Numbered from the stretch's first letter, positions 18,901-27,963 are shown. The stretch is 64,000 nt of DNA from Nocardia cyriacigeorgica (GCF_005863245.1 NZ_VBUT01000003.1:124001-188000), one strand, 5' to 3'. Program-made: numbers and translations. The notes: generated from the sequence alone by a model not told the origin.

Positions 18901-19686
18901 ATGCCGAACATCGTCGTACTCATCAAGCAGGTTCCCGACACCTGGTCCGAGCGCAAGCTCTCCGATGGTGACTTCACCCTCGACCGCGAGGCCGCCGACG
19001 CGGTGCTCGACGAGATCAACGAGCGCGCCGTCGAGGAAGCGCTGCTGATCAAGGAGGCGCAGGGCGGCGAGGTCACCGTGCTGTCGGCCGGACCCGACCG
19101 CGCCACCGAGGCCATCCGCAAGGCGCTGTCCATGGGCGCCGACAAGGCCATCCACATCAACGACCCGGCGATCCACGGCTCCGACGCCGTGCAGACCGCG
19201 TGGGTGCTGGCCGGCGCGCTCGGCCAGGTGGAAGGCGTGGAGCTGGTCATCGCCGGTAACGAGGCCACCGACGGCCGCGCCGGTGCCGTGCCCGCGATCA
19301 TCGCCGAGTACCTGGGCATCCCGCAGCTCACCCACCTGCGCAAGCTGACCGTCGACGGCGACAAGATCACCGGCGAGCGCGAGACCGACGAAGGCGTGTT
19401 CAAGCTCGAGGCCACCCTCCCGGCCATCGTCTCGGTCACCGAGAAGATCAACGAGCCGCGCTTCCCGTCCTTCAAGGGCATCATGGCCGCCAAGAAGAAG
19501 GAAGTGCAGACCTTCACCCTGGCCGACCTGGGCATCGACCCCTCCACCGTTGGTGTGGCCAACGCCGGCACCGTGGTCACCGCGTCGACCCCGAAGCCCC
19601 CGCGTACCGCGGGCGAGAAGATCGCCGACGAGGGCGACGGCGGCACCAAGATCGCCCAGTACCTCATCGGTCAGAAGATCATCTGA
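18901..19686 (+). CDS. etfB: Electron transfer flavoprotein subunit beta
   Basis: A 261-residue beta subunit of the FAD/AMP-containing electron transfer flavoprotein, which takes electrons from acyl-CoA dehydrogenases to the respiratory chain. It shows the N-terminal IVVLIKQVPDTW, the AMP-binding VIAGNEATDGRAGAVPAIIAEY region (about 118-139) and ETFB signature residues. The ATG at 18901 follows AGGAGG by 13 bases, a long spacing. The upstream in-frame extension looks non-coding and contains promoter DNA. etfA follows 36 bases downstream. Confidence 0.96.
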   Translation: MPNIVVLIKQVPDTWSERKLSDGDFTLDREAADAVLDEINERAVEEALLIKEAQGGEVTVLSAGPDRATEAIRKALSMGADKAIHINDPAIHGSDAVQTAWVLAGALGQVEGVELVIAGNEATDGRAGAVPAIIAEYLGIPQLTHLRKLTVDGDKITGERETDEGVFKLEATLPAIVSVTEKINEPRFPSFKGIMAAKKKEVQTFTLADLGIDPSTVGVANAGTVVTASTPKPPRTAGEKIADEGDGGTKIAQYLIGQKII

Positions 19687-19722
19687 TCCCGCTCGTACGA
19701 GACTGCTTAGGAGACAGAACAA

Positions 19723-20679
19723 ATGGCAGAAGTACTTGTGCTCGTCGAGCACGCCGACGGTGCGGTCAAGAAGGTCAGCACCGAACTGATCACCGCCGCC
19801 CGTACCCTTGGCTCGCCGTCCGCCGTGGTGCTCGGCACCGCGGGCACCGGTGAGAAGCTGGCCGACGCGCTCGCCGCGGCCGGCGCCGAGAAGATCTACA
19901 TCGCCGAGTCCGACGATGTCGAGAACTACCTGGTGACCCCGAAGGTCGACGTGCTGGCCGGTCTGGTCGAGGCCGCTTCGCCCGCCGCCGTCATCGTCGC
20001 CGCCTCCGCTGAAGGCAAGGAGGTGTCGGGCCGCCTCGCCGCGCGCATCGGCTCCGGCCTGCTCGTCGACGTCATCGGCATCAACGCCGACGGCTCGGCC
20101 GTGCACTCCATCTTCGGTGGCGCCTTCACCGTCGACGCCAAGGCCACCGGCGATGTGCCGGTGATCTCGGTGCGTCCCGGCGCCATCGAGGCCGCCCCGC
20201 AGGCCGGTGCCGGCGAGAAGGTGACCGTCGAGGTTCCGGCGCAGGAAGAGGGCGTGGTCAAGGTGACCTCGCGCGAGCCCGTCGTCGCCGGTGACCGTCC
20301 GGAGCTCACCGAGGCCGCCATCGTGGTCTCCGGTGGCCGCGGTGTCGGTTCGGCCGACAACTTCTCGGTCGTCGAGGCGCTGGCCGACTCGCTCGGCGCC
20401 GCCGTCGGTGCCTCGCGTGCCGCCGTCGACTCCGGCTACTACCCGGGCCAGTTCCAGGTCGGCCAGACCGGTAAGACGGTCTCCCCGCAGCTCTACATCG
20501 CCCTCGGCATCTCCGGCGCCATCCAGCACCGCGCCGGTATGCAGACCTCGAAGACCATCGTCGCGGTCAACAAGGACGAAGAGGCCCCGATCTTCGAGAT
20601 CGCGGACTACGGCATCGTGGGCGACCTGTTCAACGTCGCGCCGCAGCTGACCGAAGCCGTGAAGTCGCACAAGGGCTGA
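19723..20679 (+). CDS. etfA: Electron transfer flavoprotein subunit alpha
   Basis: A 318-residue alpha subunit that holds FAD and pairs with EtfB. The C-terminal FAD domain contains [14 protein letters not shown] (about 204-217), [21 protein letters not shown] and [17 protein letters not shown], the family signature. The length equals what I recall for M. tuberculosis FixB (318 residues). A GGAGAC ribosome site precedes ATG 19723. The operon ends at the hairpin at 20702. Confidence 0.97.
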   Translation: MAEVLVLVEHADGAVKKVSTELITAARTLGSPSAVVLGTAGTGEKLADALAAAGAEKIYIAESDDVENYLVTPKVDVLAGLVEAASPAAVIVAASAEGKEVSGRLAARIGSGLLVDVIGINADGSAVHSIFGGAFTVDAKATGDVPVISVRPGAIEAAPQAGAGEKVTVEVPAQEEGVVKVTSREPVVAGDRPELTEAAIVVSGGRGVGSADNFSVVEALADSLGAAVGASRAAVDSGYYPGQFQVGQTGKTVSPQLYIALGISGAIQHRAGMQTSKTIVAVNKDEEAPIFEIADYGIVGDLFNVAPQLTEAVKSHKG

Positions 20680-20701
20680 ACGCCCGCGCCTGAGCGCATC
20701 G

Positions 20702-20737
20702 CCCGTGGCCTCGGCTGGAAACAGTCGAGGCCACGGG
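20702..20737 (+). terminator. Rho-independent terminator after etfA
   Basis: A 16-bp stem (20702-20717 with 20722-20737, one G-T pair) is capped by a GAAA tetraloop and followed by TGTTTT. It lies 22 bases after the etfA stop. This is the most canonical intrinsic terminator in the window. Confidence 0.9.
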
Positions 20738-20761
20738 TGTTTTCCGGGCTATCATGGCCGC

Positions 20762-21415
20762 ATGTCCCTGCCTCGCATCGAGCGCCCTGAACTCCCCGAA
20801 TACATGACGTGGGAGGAGTTGGAGCGTCTACCCGAGGAGATTGCCGATCAGATCGAGCTATGGGAGGGCCGGGTGGTATGGGTCCGGCGGGGGCCCGGCG
20901 AGCATCAGGTCTTCATGCGCAGGTTGACCAATGAGCTCGAACGTTGTGCGCGCGACGATATGGCAGCTGATGGTGAACGCTGCTGGCGCGTCAACCTCGA
21001 AACCAACATCTTCCTGGGGAGAAACGGAAAGTCGGACTTCCTTACCCCGGATTTCCTCGTCCATCGCTGTCTCGGTTCGGCGTATCAGGATGTGCGCGCG
21101 TCCGACACCTTGCTGGTGGGTGAGATTCTTTCGCCGTCGAACAAGCAGACCGACATCGAGGCCAAGAAGTCGCGGTATGCGGGTGCGGGCATTCCGTGGT
21201 ACTGGGAGGTGACCCTGCAGCCGGATGTCAGCGCAATCGCGAAGATCCGCGCCTATGGTCTGGAAACCGGCGTTGCCACCTTGCCGGAGGGTGTGCGTCC
21301 GCTGCACCGTGCCGATTATCGCTTGGTCGGCGAATGGGATCATGGCGACGAAGCTGGCGTGTCGTTCAGATATCCCTTCCCGATCGAAATCCCTTGGGTG
21401 GCGCTCGCCTTCTGA
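20762..21415 (+). CDS. Uma2 family endonuclease (DUF820)
   Basis: A 217-residue protein of the Uma2 restriction-nuclease-like family. The N-terminal MTWEELERLPEE and the core TPDFLVH...VGEILSPSNKQTDIEAKKSRYAGAG form a PD-(D/E)xK-type site with D, E and K residues in order. The cellular role of these proteins is poorly known; actinomycetes often carry several. Codon third positions are less G/C-biased than in neighbouring genes, which suggests acquisition. It lies alone between the etf terminator and a Ser/Thr kinase gene. Confidence 0.82.
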   Translation: MSLPRIERPELPEYMTWEELERLPEEIADQIELWEGRVVWVRRGPGEHQVFMRRLTNELERCARDDMAADGERCWRVNLETNIFLGRNGKSDFLTPDFLVHRCLGSAYQDVRASDTLLVGEILSPSNKQTDIEAKKSRYAGAGIPWYWEVTLQPDVSAIAKIRAYGLETGVATLPEGVRPLHRADYRLVGEWDHGDEAGVSFRYPFPIEIPWVALAF

Positions 21416-21494
21416 ACTACGCGCTGCGGGCTCCGGTTCTTCCAGGCCTGTCCGGTAGCGTCGCGGTGTTCGACCGCGATCGGAAGGAGCAGGC

Positions 21495-22961
21495 GTGCTG
21501 GGGGTGGGTACGACCTTCGCCGGGTATCAGCTGGAAGGTGTGCTCGGACAGGGCGGAATGGGCACGGTGTATCTGGCCAGGCATCCGCGGCTGCCGCGCA
21601 GTGTGGCGCTGAAACTGCTGAACCGGGCGGTGTCCGACGATCCGGAGCTGGTGCGGCGGTTCGAACTGGAAGCCGATGTGGTTGCGCGGCTGGATCATCC
21701 GGGGATTGTCGGGGTCTACGATCGTGGCGTCGACGATGGGCATCTGTGGATCGCCATGCAGTACATTCGCGGCACCGACGCGGCATCGTGGGACGGCCGG
21801 GCGCAGCCGGCGACCGAGGCGGTGCGGCTGATCGGCGATACGGCGGCCGCGCTGGACTACGCGCACGGTCAGGGTGTGCTGCACCGGGATATCAAGCCCG
21901 CCAACATTCTCTTCGCCGCCGCCGACGCCAACCGTGAATCACACGCGGTACTCACCGATTTCGGGATCGCCCGGCTCACCGACGCCAACACCAAACTCAC
22001 CGCTACCGGAACCTTCACCGCCACCATCGCCTTCGGGTCACCCGAACAGCTCTCCGGTGAAGTGGTCGACGCGCGCAGCGACCAGTACTCGCTGGCCTGC
22101 ACCCTGTTCGCGATCCTCGGCGGCCGCTCGCCGTACGAGTCGACCAACCCGGGCCAGGTGGTGATGGGACACATCTCCCAGCCGGTGCCGCGGCTCACCG
22201 ATTTCCGCAAGGATCTGCCGCCGGCCGTCGACGTCGTGCTCGGCCGCGCCATGGCCAAGCGGCGCGATGAACGGTTCGGTAGCTGTGGGGAATTCACCGC
22301 CGCGATGCGCGATGCGCTCGAGGGGAAGCATATGGCAATGCCGGTGCTGCCGTCGTCGCCGACGATTGTGCAGGCCGGGCCGATCGAGCCGGTCGGCGGC
22401 GCGCGCGTCGCCGGCCCTCCCGCCGGGTGGGCGCCGCACAGCGGTGCCCCGGTGCCGGGACCCGACGCACGGTTCGCCGCGCCCGGCTACGGCCCGGCAG
22501 CCTGGAATCCGGCGTACGGCGCGAAACCGTCGATGAAGACCGCGCTGACCGCGGGAATCATCACGCAGCTGTTCGGCGTGCTCGCGGCAGGCATTTTCGT
22601 CCTCGGCGTGGTGGAAACTGTGAAGGCGCTCGGCGACGGCCGCGACCATCTGTTGCAGGAGAATCTCCTGGCGCTCGGCCTGGTGACCATCATCGCCCTG
22701 CTGTGGAATGCCGCCGGTCTGCTCCTACTCGGGGGCAGACCCGCGGGCCGGATCCTGACGATCATATGTTCGGCGATCGCGACGTTACTCGGCGTCATCG
22801 CGTGCATCGCGATCGCCGTCACCGGGGTATGGCCCGCGCTGCTCGGATACTTCCCGATCTTGGTTATCGTTGGCACCGCATTGATCTGTGCGATATCCCC
22901 GTCCACCAAACGGTGGATCGCCTATCGGGTCGCTCAGCGCGCGGCTCCCCGCTGGCGCTGA
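21495..22961 (+). CDS. Membrane Ser/Thr protein kinase with four C-terminal membrane helices
   Basis: The 488-residue product has a complete Hanks-type kinase domain (1-275): glycine loop GQGGMG (18-23), K40, HRD with D132, and DFG (155-157). A Thr-rich activation loop precedes APE-like SPE. A short Pro/Gly/Ala linker (285-345) leads to four membrane helices at about 349-372, 391-412, 419-442 and 447-467. There is no large extracellular sensor, unlike PknB. GTG 21495 follows GGAAGGAG. The kinase domain aligns residue for residue with that of the kinase at 51478, so they are close paralogues. Confidence 0.92.
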   Translation: MLGVGTTFAGYQLEGVLGQGGMGTVYLARHPRLPRSVALKLLNRAVSDDPELVRRFELEADVVARLDHPGIVGVYDRGVDDGHLWIAMQYIRGTDAASWDGRAQPATEAVRLIGDTAAALDYAHGQGVLHRDIKPANILFAAADANRESHAVLTDFGIARLTDANTKLTATGTFTATIAFGSPEQLSGEVVDARSDQYSLACTLFAILGGRSPYESTNPGQVVMGHISQPVPRLTDFRKDLPPAVDVVLGRAMAKRRDERFGSCGEFTAAMRDALEGKHMAMPVLPSSPTIVQAGPIEPVGGARVAGPPAGWAPHSGAPVPGPDARFAAPGYGPAAWNPAYGAKPSMKTALTAGIITQLFGVLAAGIFVLGVVETVKALGDGRDHLLQENLLALGLVTIIALLWNAAGLLLLGGRPAGRILTIICSAIATLLGVIACIAIAVTGVWPALLGYFPILVIVGTALICAISPSTKRWIAYRVAQRAAPRWR

Positions 22962-23121
22962 GCACCGGTGCCACCGAGCAGCGGTGGAATGTCGCTGGAG
23001 TTGGCGCGGCTCAGCGTTCCATGGCTCGGCAACAGCCGAATCCACCGCGGCAACCCGACTTCGCCGGACTCGCACGCGGAATTCGCTTGCCCGGCGCGGC
23101 GCCGAGCCGCAGGCTGACAGC

Positions 23122-23286
23122 GTGACGATCGCACTGCCGCCGGAGGTCGCCGAATCGATCCGCGATTTCTTCGACCAGGCGGGTGAACGCTGGCTGGCGG
23201 CTCTCCCAGAACTCGTGGCGGCGCGCTGCCGCGACTGGGACCTCGAGCTGATCGGCGCGCCGTTCGGTGGCAGCCCCCATTCGTAG
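23122..23286 (+). pseudogene. 5' remnant of an aminoglycoside/hydroxyurea phosphotransferase gene
   Basis: A 54-residue frame resembles the N-terminus of APH(6)-type antibiotic kinases, including GERWLAALPELVAARCRDWDLELIG and the start of the nucleotide-binding GGxxHS loop. It stops with TAG just where the family continues with a tyrosine or similar and the kinase core. No further similarity is visible in any frame before the LysR stop at 23325. It therefore seems to be a gene truncated by deletion. It is too short to have kinase activity. Confidence 0.55.
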
Positions 23287-23324
23287 TCGGTGAGCCCGCG
23301 GGACATCGCACCGCGCCCGACCGC

Positions 23325-24182
23325 TCACGCACAGTGCAGCGCCGCCAGCAGCGTGGTCAGGATTGGCGATCGGCGCGCACCCGTGCGCAACACCGCTGAC
23401 ACCGGCACCCGCAACGGATGACCGGCCAACTCCAACGTCGCGATGCCTTCGGTGGGGCTATTGGCGTACAGGATCGTCCATGCGTCCGGATGGTTGATCA
23501 GCTCCATGGTCGCCGTGTGGTCCGGCGGGATGGGCGGGCCGTAGGTGGGCCCGGCGGGCTGGTCGGCGAAGGCTGCGCGCACCACGTTGTGCAGCAGCAC
23601 CTGTTCGGATTCCGGCGGCAGCAGCAGGGGATAGGCGCTGAGTTCGGTCAGTGTCACGTCGGTGCGGCCGGCCAGCGGATGCGATGGCGCGGTGGCGATC
23701 ATCAGGTCCTCCACCCAGAGCTGTTCGACCGTCAGCCCGGGCTGGTCGACGCTGCCGCGGATCAGAGCGAGGTCGCAGTCGCCGTCGGCGACCGCGGCGA
23801 TACGCTGGCGGAAGGGTTTGATGACGAACTCGATCTCGGCGCCGGGGTGGGCGTCGCGGGCGCCGGCGATCGCCGAGAGCGAGCGCGTCGCGAACGACAT
23901 GTTCGCCGCCAGCCGGATGCGCGGTCGCGAGGTGCGCACCGCGGCGCGGATGGCAGACTCCAAACTGAGCATTTGCTTGGCCAGTGGAAGTAGCCTGGTG
24001 CTCGCGTCGGTGGGGACGACCGATCGGGTGGATCGCTCGAAGAGCTGGACGCCGAGGTCGTGTTCGAGCCGGGCGATCTGATGACTGATCGCGGACTGCG
24101 AGATGAAGCAGCGGGTCGCGGCTCTGCTGAAGCTGAGCTCCTCGCACACCGCGACGAAGTAGGTGAGCTGGCGCAGCTCCAC
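23325..24182 (-). CDS. LysR-type transcriptional regulator
   Basis: A 285-residue LysR regulator: winged-helix domain at 1-60 (ELRQLTYFVAVCEELSF, then FISQSAISHQIARLE) and a periplasmic-binding-like effector domain from about residue 88. GTG 24182 is preferred to ATG 24194 because GGAGG lies 5 bases before it and the protein then begins at the conserved ELRQL. It is divergent from the NADH dehydrogenase gene, its likely target. A 23-bp dyad lies upstream at 24204-24226. Confidence 0.9.
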   Translation of the reverse strand: MELRQLTYFVAVCEELSFSRAATRCFISQSAISHQIARLEHDLGVQLFERSTRSVVPTDASTRLLPLAKQMLSLESAIRAAVRTSRPRIRLAANMSFATRSLSAIAGARDAHPGAEIEFVIKPFRQRIAAVADGDCDLALIRGSVDQPGLTVEQLWVEDLMIATAPSHPLAGRTDVTLTELSAYPLLLPPESEQVLLHNVVRAAFADQPAGPTYGPPIPPDHTATMELINHPDAWTILYANSPTEGIATLELAGHPLRVPVSAVLRTGARRSPILTTLLAALHCA

Positions 24183-24203
24183 CGTTACCTCCATTAATTA
24201 GTG

Positions 24204-24226
24204 ATTCAGATAAGAGTCATCTGAAT
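24204..24226. promoter_or_regulatory. Dyad-symmetric LysR-type operator candidate
   Basis: Perfect 8-bp arms ATTCAGAT and ATCTGAAT are separated by 7 bases. The site lies 22 bases from the lysR start and about 66 from the divergent oxidoreductase start. Its size and T-N11-A-like layout fit a LysR box controlling both genes. Confidence 0.6.
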
Positions 24227-24291
24227 TATGCGCCCTGACGGGTGAAATATCTCGACTCCTGATAACGGTTCTTCATGATGAACAGGCTGTC

Positions 24292-25620
24292 ATGATCAAC
24301 AGGGGTGTTGTGAGGATGCGTAATACGGAAGCCGTACGGGCCGCGGAACCGGAGTTCGTCGAAGTCGTCATCGTCGGATCGGGCTTCGGTGGCCTGGCCG
24401 CCGCCAAGCAGCTGGCCAAATCGGGGGTGCCCTATGTGCTGATCTCGAGCACGCCGGAACATCTGTTCCAGCCGCTGCTGTACCAGGTCGCCACCGGCGT
24501 GCTGGCCGCCGACGAGATCGCGCCGCCCATCGCCTCGATTCTGCGCAGGCACGAGAAGGGCGATGTCCGGCTGGGTAAGGTCACCGCCATCGATCCCGAC
24601 GCCGCCGAACTCGTCTACGAGACCGCCGATGGCCCGCGCCGCATCCGTTACGGCTCGCTGATCGCCGCCACCGGCGCCAACCAGTCGTATTTCGGTCGCG
24701 ACGATTTCGCCGAGAAGACCTTCGCGCTCAAGACCATCGACGACGCCAAGCGGCTGCGCGCCCAGATCGACCATGTCTTCACCCAGGCCAAGCATGCCGA
24801 CAGGGAGACCCGCGAACGGCTGCTCAGCTTCGTCGTCGTCGGAGCGGGTGCGACGGGTGTCGAGGTGGCGGGCCAGCTGGCCGAACTCGCCAAGCGCTAC
24901 TACCACCAGGACGTGTCGGTCACCCTGGTCGAGGGTGCCGGTGAGGTGCTGCCCCCGTTCGGTGGCGGGCTGTCGGAGTACGCGAAGCAGTCGCTGACCA
25001 AGGGCGGGGTCGAGGTGCTGCTCGGCACCTTCGTCACCGATATCGAACCCGGCAAGGCGACCGTCAAGGACAAGCAGGGCGTCGAGCACCGGATCGCCGC
25101 GGAGACCGTCGTCTGGTCGGCCGGTGTGCAGGCCAGCGGTTTCACCAAGATCCTCGCCGAGGCCACCGGCGCCGAGACCGACCGCGCCGGACGACTGCTG
25201 ATCAACCCGGACCTGACCGTCGGCGGTTACGCCGACATCTACGCCATCGGCGATATGACCTCGCTGAAGGGCTACCCGGGCCAGTCGCCGGTCGCCATGC
25301 AGGAGGGCAGGCACGCCGCCGACATCATCCGCCGCAAGAAGCTGCCCGGCACCGAGTTCGAGTACTGGGACAAGGGCAGCATGGCGGTCATCCGCCGGCG
25401 CAGCGCCATCGCCAAGGTGAGCGACAAGATCAAGTTCAAGGGCCTGATCGCCTGGTACATGTGGCTGGCGGTGCACCTGTTCTACCTGGTCGGCTTCCGC
25501 AACCGGTTCATGGCGGTGATGGGCTGGCTGGTCGCCTTCACCGGCAACGGCCGCCCCGGATTCGCCGAGATCGACAGGGGCCGCCCCGCCGCCGGGCAAC
25601 AGCCACCCATAGCCGCCTGA
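24292..25620 (+). CDS. ndh: Type II NADH dehydrogenase (NDH-2)-like flavoprotein
   Basis: A 442-residue two-dinucleotide-binding flavoprotein. The FAD site is VVIVGSGFGGLAAAKQL (about 25-41), the NAD site VVVGAGATGVEVAGQL (about 182-197), and the late ADIYAIGDM binds FAD. Tyr/Trp-rich hydrophobic segments near 380-420 would anchor it to the membrane. NDH-2 passes electrons from NADH to menaquinone without proton pumping. GTG 24310 (AGGGG upstream) or ATG 24316 are possible starts. A terminator hairpin follows the gene, and a LysR regulator is divergent. Confidence 0.88.
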   Translation: MINRGVVRMRNTEAVRAAEPEFVEVVIVGSGFGGLAAAKQLAKSGVPYVLISSTPEHLFQPLLYQVATGVLAADEIAPPIASILRRHEKGDVRLGKVTAIDPDAAELVYETADGPRRIRYGSLIAATGANQSYFGRDDFAEKTFALKTIDDAKRLRAQIDHVFTQAKHADRETRERLLSFVVVGAGATGVEVAGQLAELAKRYYHQDVSVTLVEGAGEVLPPFGGGLSEYAKQSLTKGGVEVLLGTFVTDIEPGKATVKDKQGVEHRIAAETVVWSAGVQASGFTKILAEATGAETDRAGRLLINPDLTVGGYADIYAIGDMTSLKGYPGQSPVAMQEGRHAADIIRRKKLPGTEFEYWDKGSMAVIRRRSAIAKVSDKIKFKGLIAWYMWLAVHLFYLVGFRNRFMAVMGWLVAFTGNGRPGFAEIDRGRPAAGQQPPIAA

Positions 25621-25640
25621 CCAGGCTCTATACCGTGCCA

Positions 25641-25675
25641 CGATCGCGTTGTCCCGCAGCGGGACAACGCGATCG
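25641..25675 (+). terminator. Hairpin terminator after ndh
   Basis: A perfect 16-bp stem (25641-25656 with 25660-25675) around a 3-base loop lies 20 bases after the ndh stop and is followed by GTTGTGTG. Confidence 0.75.
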
Positions 25676-25819
25676 GTTGTGTGCGGCCGACGTCGCAGGG
25701 AACGCCCGCCGACGTCGCGGTGAACACCGGGTGTGACGGCCGTCTCGTTCACCGAACGGGCATACACGCGACACTCGGCGGACGCCCCGGCGCAGTCTGC
25801 GGCTGGCCTCATAACGGCT

Positions 25820-26647
25820 ATGACTATTACGTCCGTGTTGACAGCCCCGGCTCGACCGACGGACACCGGGGTGGAACGGTCCCGGTATGCACTGGTCGTC
25901 TCCTCCGATGCCGAGCACCGCACGGCCGCCCAGCGCCTGCGTTACGACGTCTTCGCCGCCGAACCCGGCTTCGAGATACCCGATGACGGAACCGGTCTCG
26001 ACGCCGACCGCTTCGACGAGCACTGCGATCATCTACTGGTCCGCGACGAGCTGACCGAACAGTTCGTCGGCTGCTACCGGATGCTGCCGCCGGACAAGGT
26101 CGCCGCCGCCGGTGGCTACTACACCGCCACTGAGTTCGACCTCACCCGCCTCGATCCCACCGGCCACCGGATCGTGGAAATGGGCCGCGCCTGCGTGGTG
26201 CCCGACCACCGCAACGGCTCGGTGCTGACCCTCATGTGGGCGGGCATCCTGCACTACATCCAGCTCACCGGATACGAATGGGTGATGGGCTGCGTGTCGG
26301 TGCCGATGCGCGACACCCCGGAGGACCCGGCCGGCGTGAACGTGCGCGGCGTGCGTGACCTGCTGCTCGGCCGCCACGCCTGCGATCCCGAACGCCGGGT
26401 GGACCCGTACCGCCCGGTCGTGGTCGACGGCAAGTCGCTCGACGAGCTCACCCCGCCCGCGCGCCCCAAGCTGCCGCCGCTGCTGCGCGGCTATCTGCGC
26501 CTCGGCGCCGAGATCTGCGGTGAACCGGCCCACGATCCCGATTTCGCGGTCGCCGACTTCGTCGCGCTGCTCGGCCTCGACACCATCAACACCCGGTACC
26601 TGGAGCGGTTGCAGGGCGCCGCCGCCGGATTCGACAGCGGGCGGTGA
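25820..26647 (+). CDS. OlsB-like N-acyltransferase, GNAT fold (Rv3027c-like)
   Basis: A 275-residue protein of the hemolysin/OlsB acyltransferase family: RLRYDVFAAEPGFEIPD (about 45-61), FDEHCDHLLV and IVEMGRACVVPDHRNGSVL. OlsB transfers a 3-hydroxyacyl group from ACP to the alpha-amino group of ornithine. The next gene encodes a PlsC-like acyltransferase 6 bases downstream, the OlsB/OlsA arrangement for ornithine lipids. The substrate here is inferred. ATG 25820 gives a length near that of Rv3027c; an in-frame GTG at 25733 would add 29 unconvincing residues. Confidence 0.8.
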   Translation: MTITSVLTAPARPTDTGVERSRYALVVSSDAEHRTAAQRLRYDVFAAEPGFEIPDDGTGLDADRFDEHCDHLLVRDELTEQFVGCYRMLPPDKVAAAGGYYTATEFDLTRLDPTGHRIVEMGRACVVPDHRNGSVLTLMWAGILHYIQLTGYEWVMGCVSVPMRDTPEDPAGVNVRGVRDLLLGRHACDPERRVDPYRPVVVDGKSLDELTPPARPKLPPLLRGYLRLGAEICGEPAHDPDFAVADFVALLGLDTINTRYLERLQGAAAGFDSGR

Positions 26648-26653
26648 GCGGTC

Positions 26654-27646
26654 ATGGTCTTCGACGCTCCGCCCGCGACCGCCGCGCACTCCTGGATGCC
26701 GATCAGTCCCTGTAGCACGGGCTGTGTCCAGCCGGTCGACGCCGCGGGTACGGCCCGGGTGGTGGGCCGCGCCCTTCGATTGGCCGGACTGCTGGCCAGC
26801 TATCCGGCCGCGCATATGCTCACCGCCGCCGGGCGCCGGGAGCGGTTGCAGCGCGAGTACGCGCGCGCAGTACTGCGCAGCTGCGGTATCGAGCTTCGCG
26901 TGATCGACAACCGGGGCGCGGCGGCAGTGCCGGGAGCTGTCGCGGTGGATCGCTCATCGCCGGGCCGAGCGCAGGCGCCCGACGCGGGGCGCGAGGCACG
27001 TTATGCGGCGCCTGGGCAAGGCGTCCTGGTGGTCGCCGGACATATCGGCTGGTCCGATGTCGTGGTGCTGGCCGCTGTCCAGCCGCTGAGCTTTGTCGCG
27101 CGGGCCGATCTGATCGATTGGCCGATGCTCGGCAAGCTGGCCCAGCTGATGCGGATCATTCCCATCGAACGTGAGCGATTGCGGGCACTACCGGGCGTGG
27201 TCGCGCAGATCTCCGAACGTCTCGCCGCGGGAGAACGGGTCGCGGCCTTCCCGGAGGGCACCACGTGGTGTGGGCGCGCCTACGGAAAGCTGCGCCCCGC
27301 GCTGTTCCAGGCTGCCGTCGACACCGGCACGCCGGTCCAGCCGATCCGGTTGCGCTACCTCGACGCGCACGGGGAGCCATGCACCGCAACGGGTTTCGTC
27401 GGCGACGACACCTTCGCTACCTCGGCGCGGCGCATCCTGCGCTCGCGCGGCATCGTCGCCGAGGTCGTGCTCGAGCCGGTCCAGCAGCCCGGTACCGACC
27501 GGCGCGAACTCGCGCGGCGGTGCGAAGAGTTGATGCGCGCACCGGAGCTGTCGGATGGCGCGCGCTCGGCCCTCGCGGCGGCGACCTCGCACTTGGCCGA
27601 CGCTGTCGCGCGGACGGAGCGGGCGCACGCTGACATGGGGGTATAG
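26654..27646 (+). CDS. PlsC/OlsA-like 1-acyl-glycerol-phosphate-type acyltransferase (Rv3026c-like)
   Basis: A 330-residue acyltransferase. The catalytic HxxxxD motif is GHIGWSD, followed by IPIERERL and FPEGTTW, the PlsC signature order. It esterifies a second acyl chain on a lyso-lipid at the membrane. An alanine/arginine-rich insert near residues 85-110 precedes the HxxxxD motif. It follows the OlsB-like gene by 6 bases and is probably co-transcribed, so it may act on lyso-ornithine lipid. Action on lysophosphatidic acid is the alternative. Confidence 0.82.
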   Translation: MVFDAPPATAAHSWMPISPCSTGCVQPVDAAGTARVVGRALRLAGLLASYPAAHMLTAAGRRERLQREYARAVLRSCGIELRVIDNRGAAAVPGAVAVDRSSPGRAQAPDAGREARYAAPGQGVLVVAGHIGWSDVVVLAAVQPLSFVARADLIDWPMLGKLAQLMRIIPIERERLRALPGVVAQISERLAAGERVAAFPEGTTWCGRAYGKLRPALFQAAVDTGTPVQPIRLRYLDAHGEPCTATGFVGDDTFATSARRILRSRGIVAEVVLEPVQQPGTDRRELARRCEELMRAPELSDGARSALAAATSHLADAVARTERAHADMGV

Positions 27647-27963
27647 CGGGCGCACGTCGTGCTGAAGCGGCAGGCGCGCGAGGCGCGAGGGCGCAGCAGA
27701 TGAACGCCGTTGCGGGAGGGTGCAGTGGACTCGCCGGGGAGACCGTCACAGACACGCTGTGGCGCCGGCAGGCAGCAGGCTACCCGGCAGGGGACGCATC
27801 AGGCCACACCGGCGCGGAGGCGACGCAATGGGATCGGCACGCAGCTGGTTCAGGCGGCGGGTGGTATTGGTGGGCCAACGCTGAAGCCAGGATCGACCGG
27901 GTGCCAGCCGAGAAGGTGCGGTGCGGCCGATGCTTGGTCAGTTGATAACCGCCAGTAGGTGAT
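27647..27963. other. Intergenic region without a supported gene
   Basis: About 317 bases between two convergent genes. Short frames on the plus strand (around 27700-27958) lack a good ribosome site and resemble no family. No clear hairpin terminator was found by eye. Confidence 0.45.

Noticed and set aside
18787..20670. A 627-codon minus-strand frame opposite etfBA
   Set aside because: etfB and etfA are unmistakable; the antisense product is a low-complexity Gly/Arg/Asp string.
27700..27958. Small plus-strand frames between the acyltransferase and flavin oxidoreductase genes
   Set aside because: Two overlapping short frames, no family resemblance and no ribosome site.
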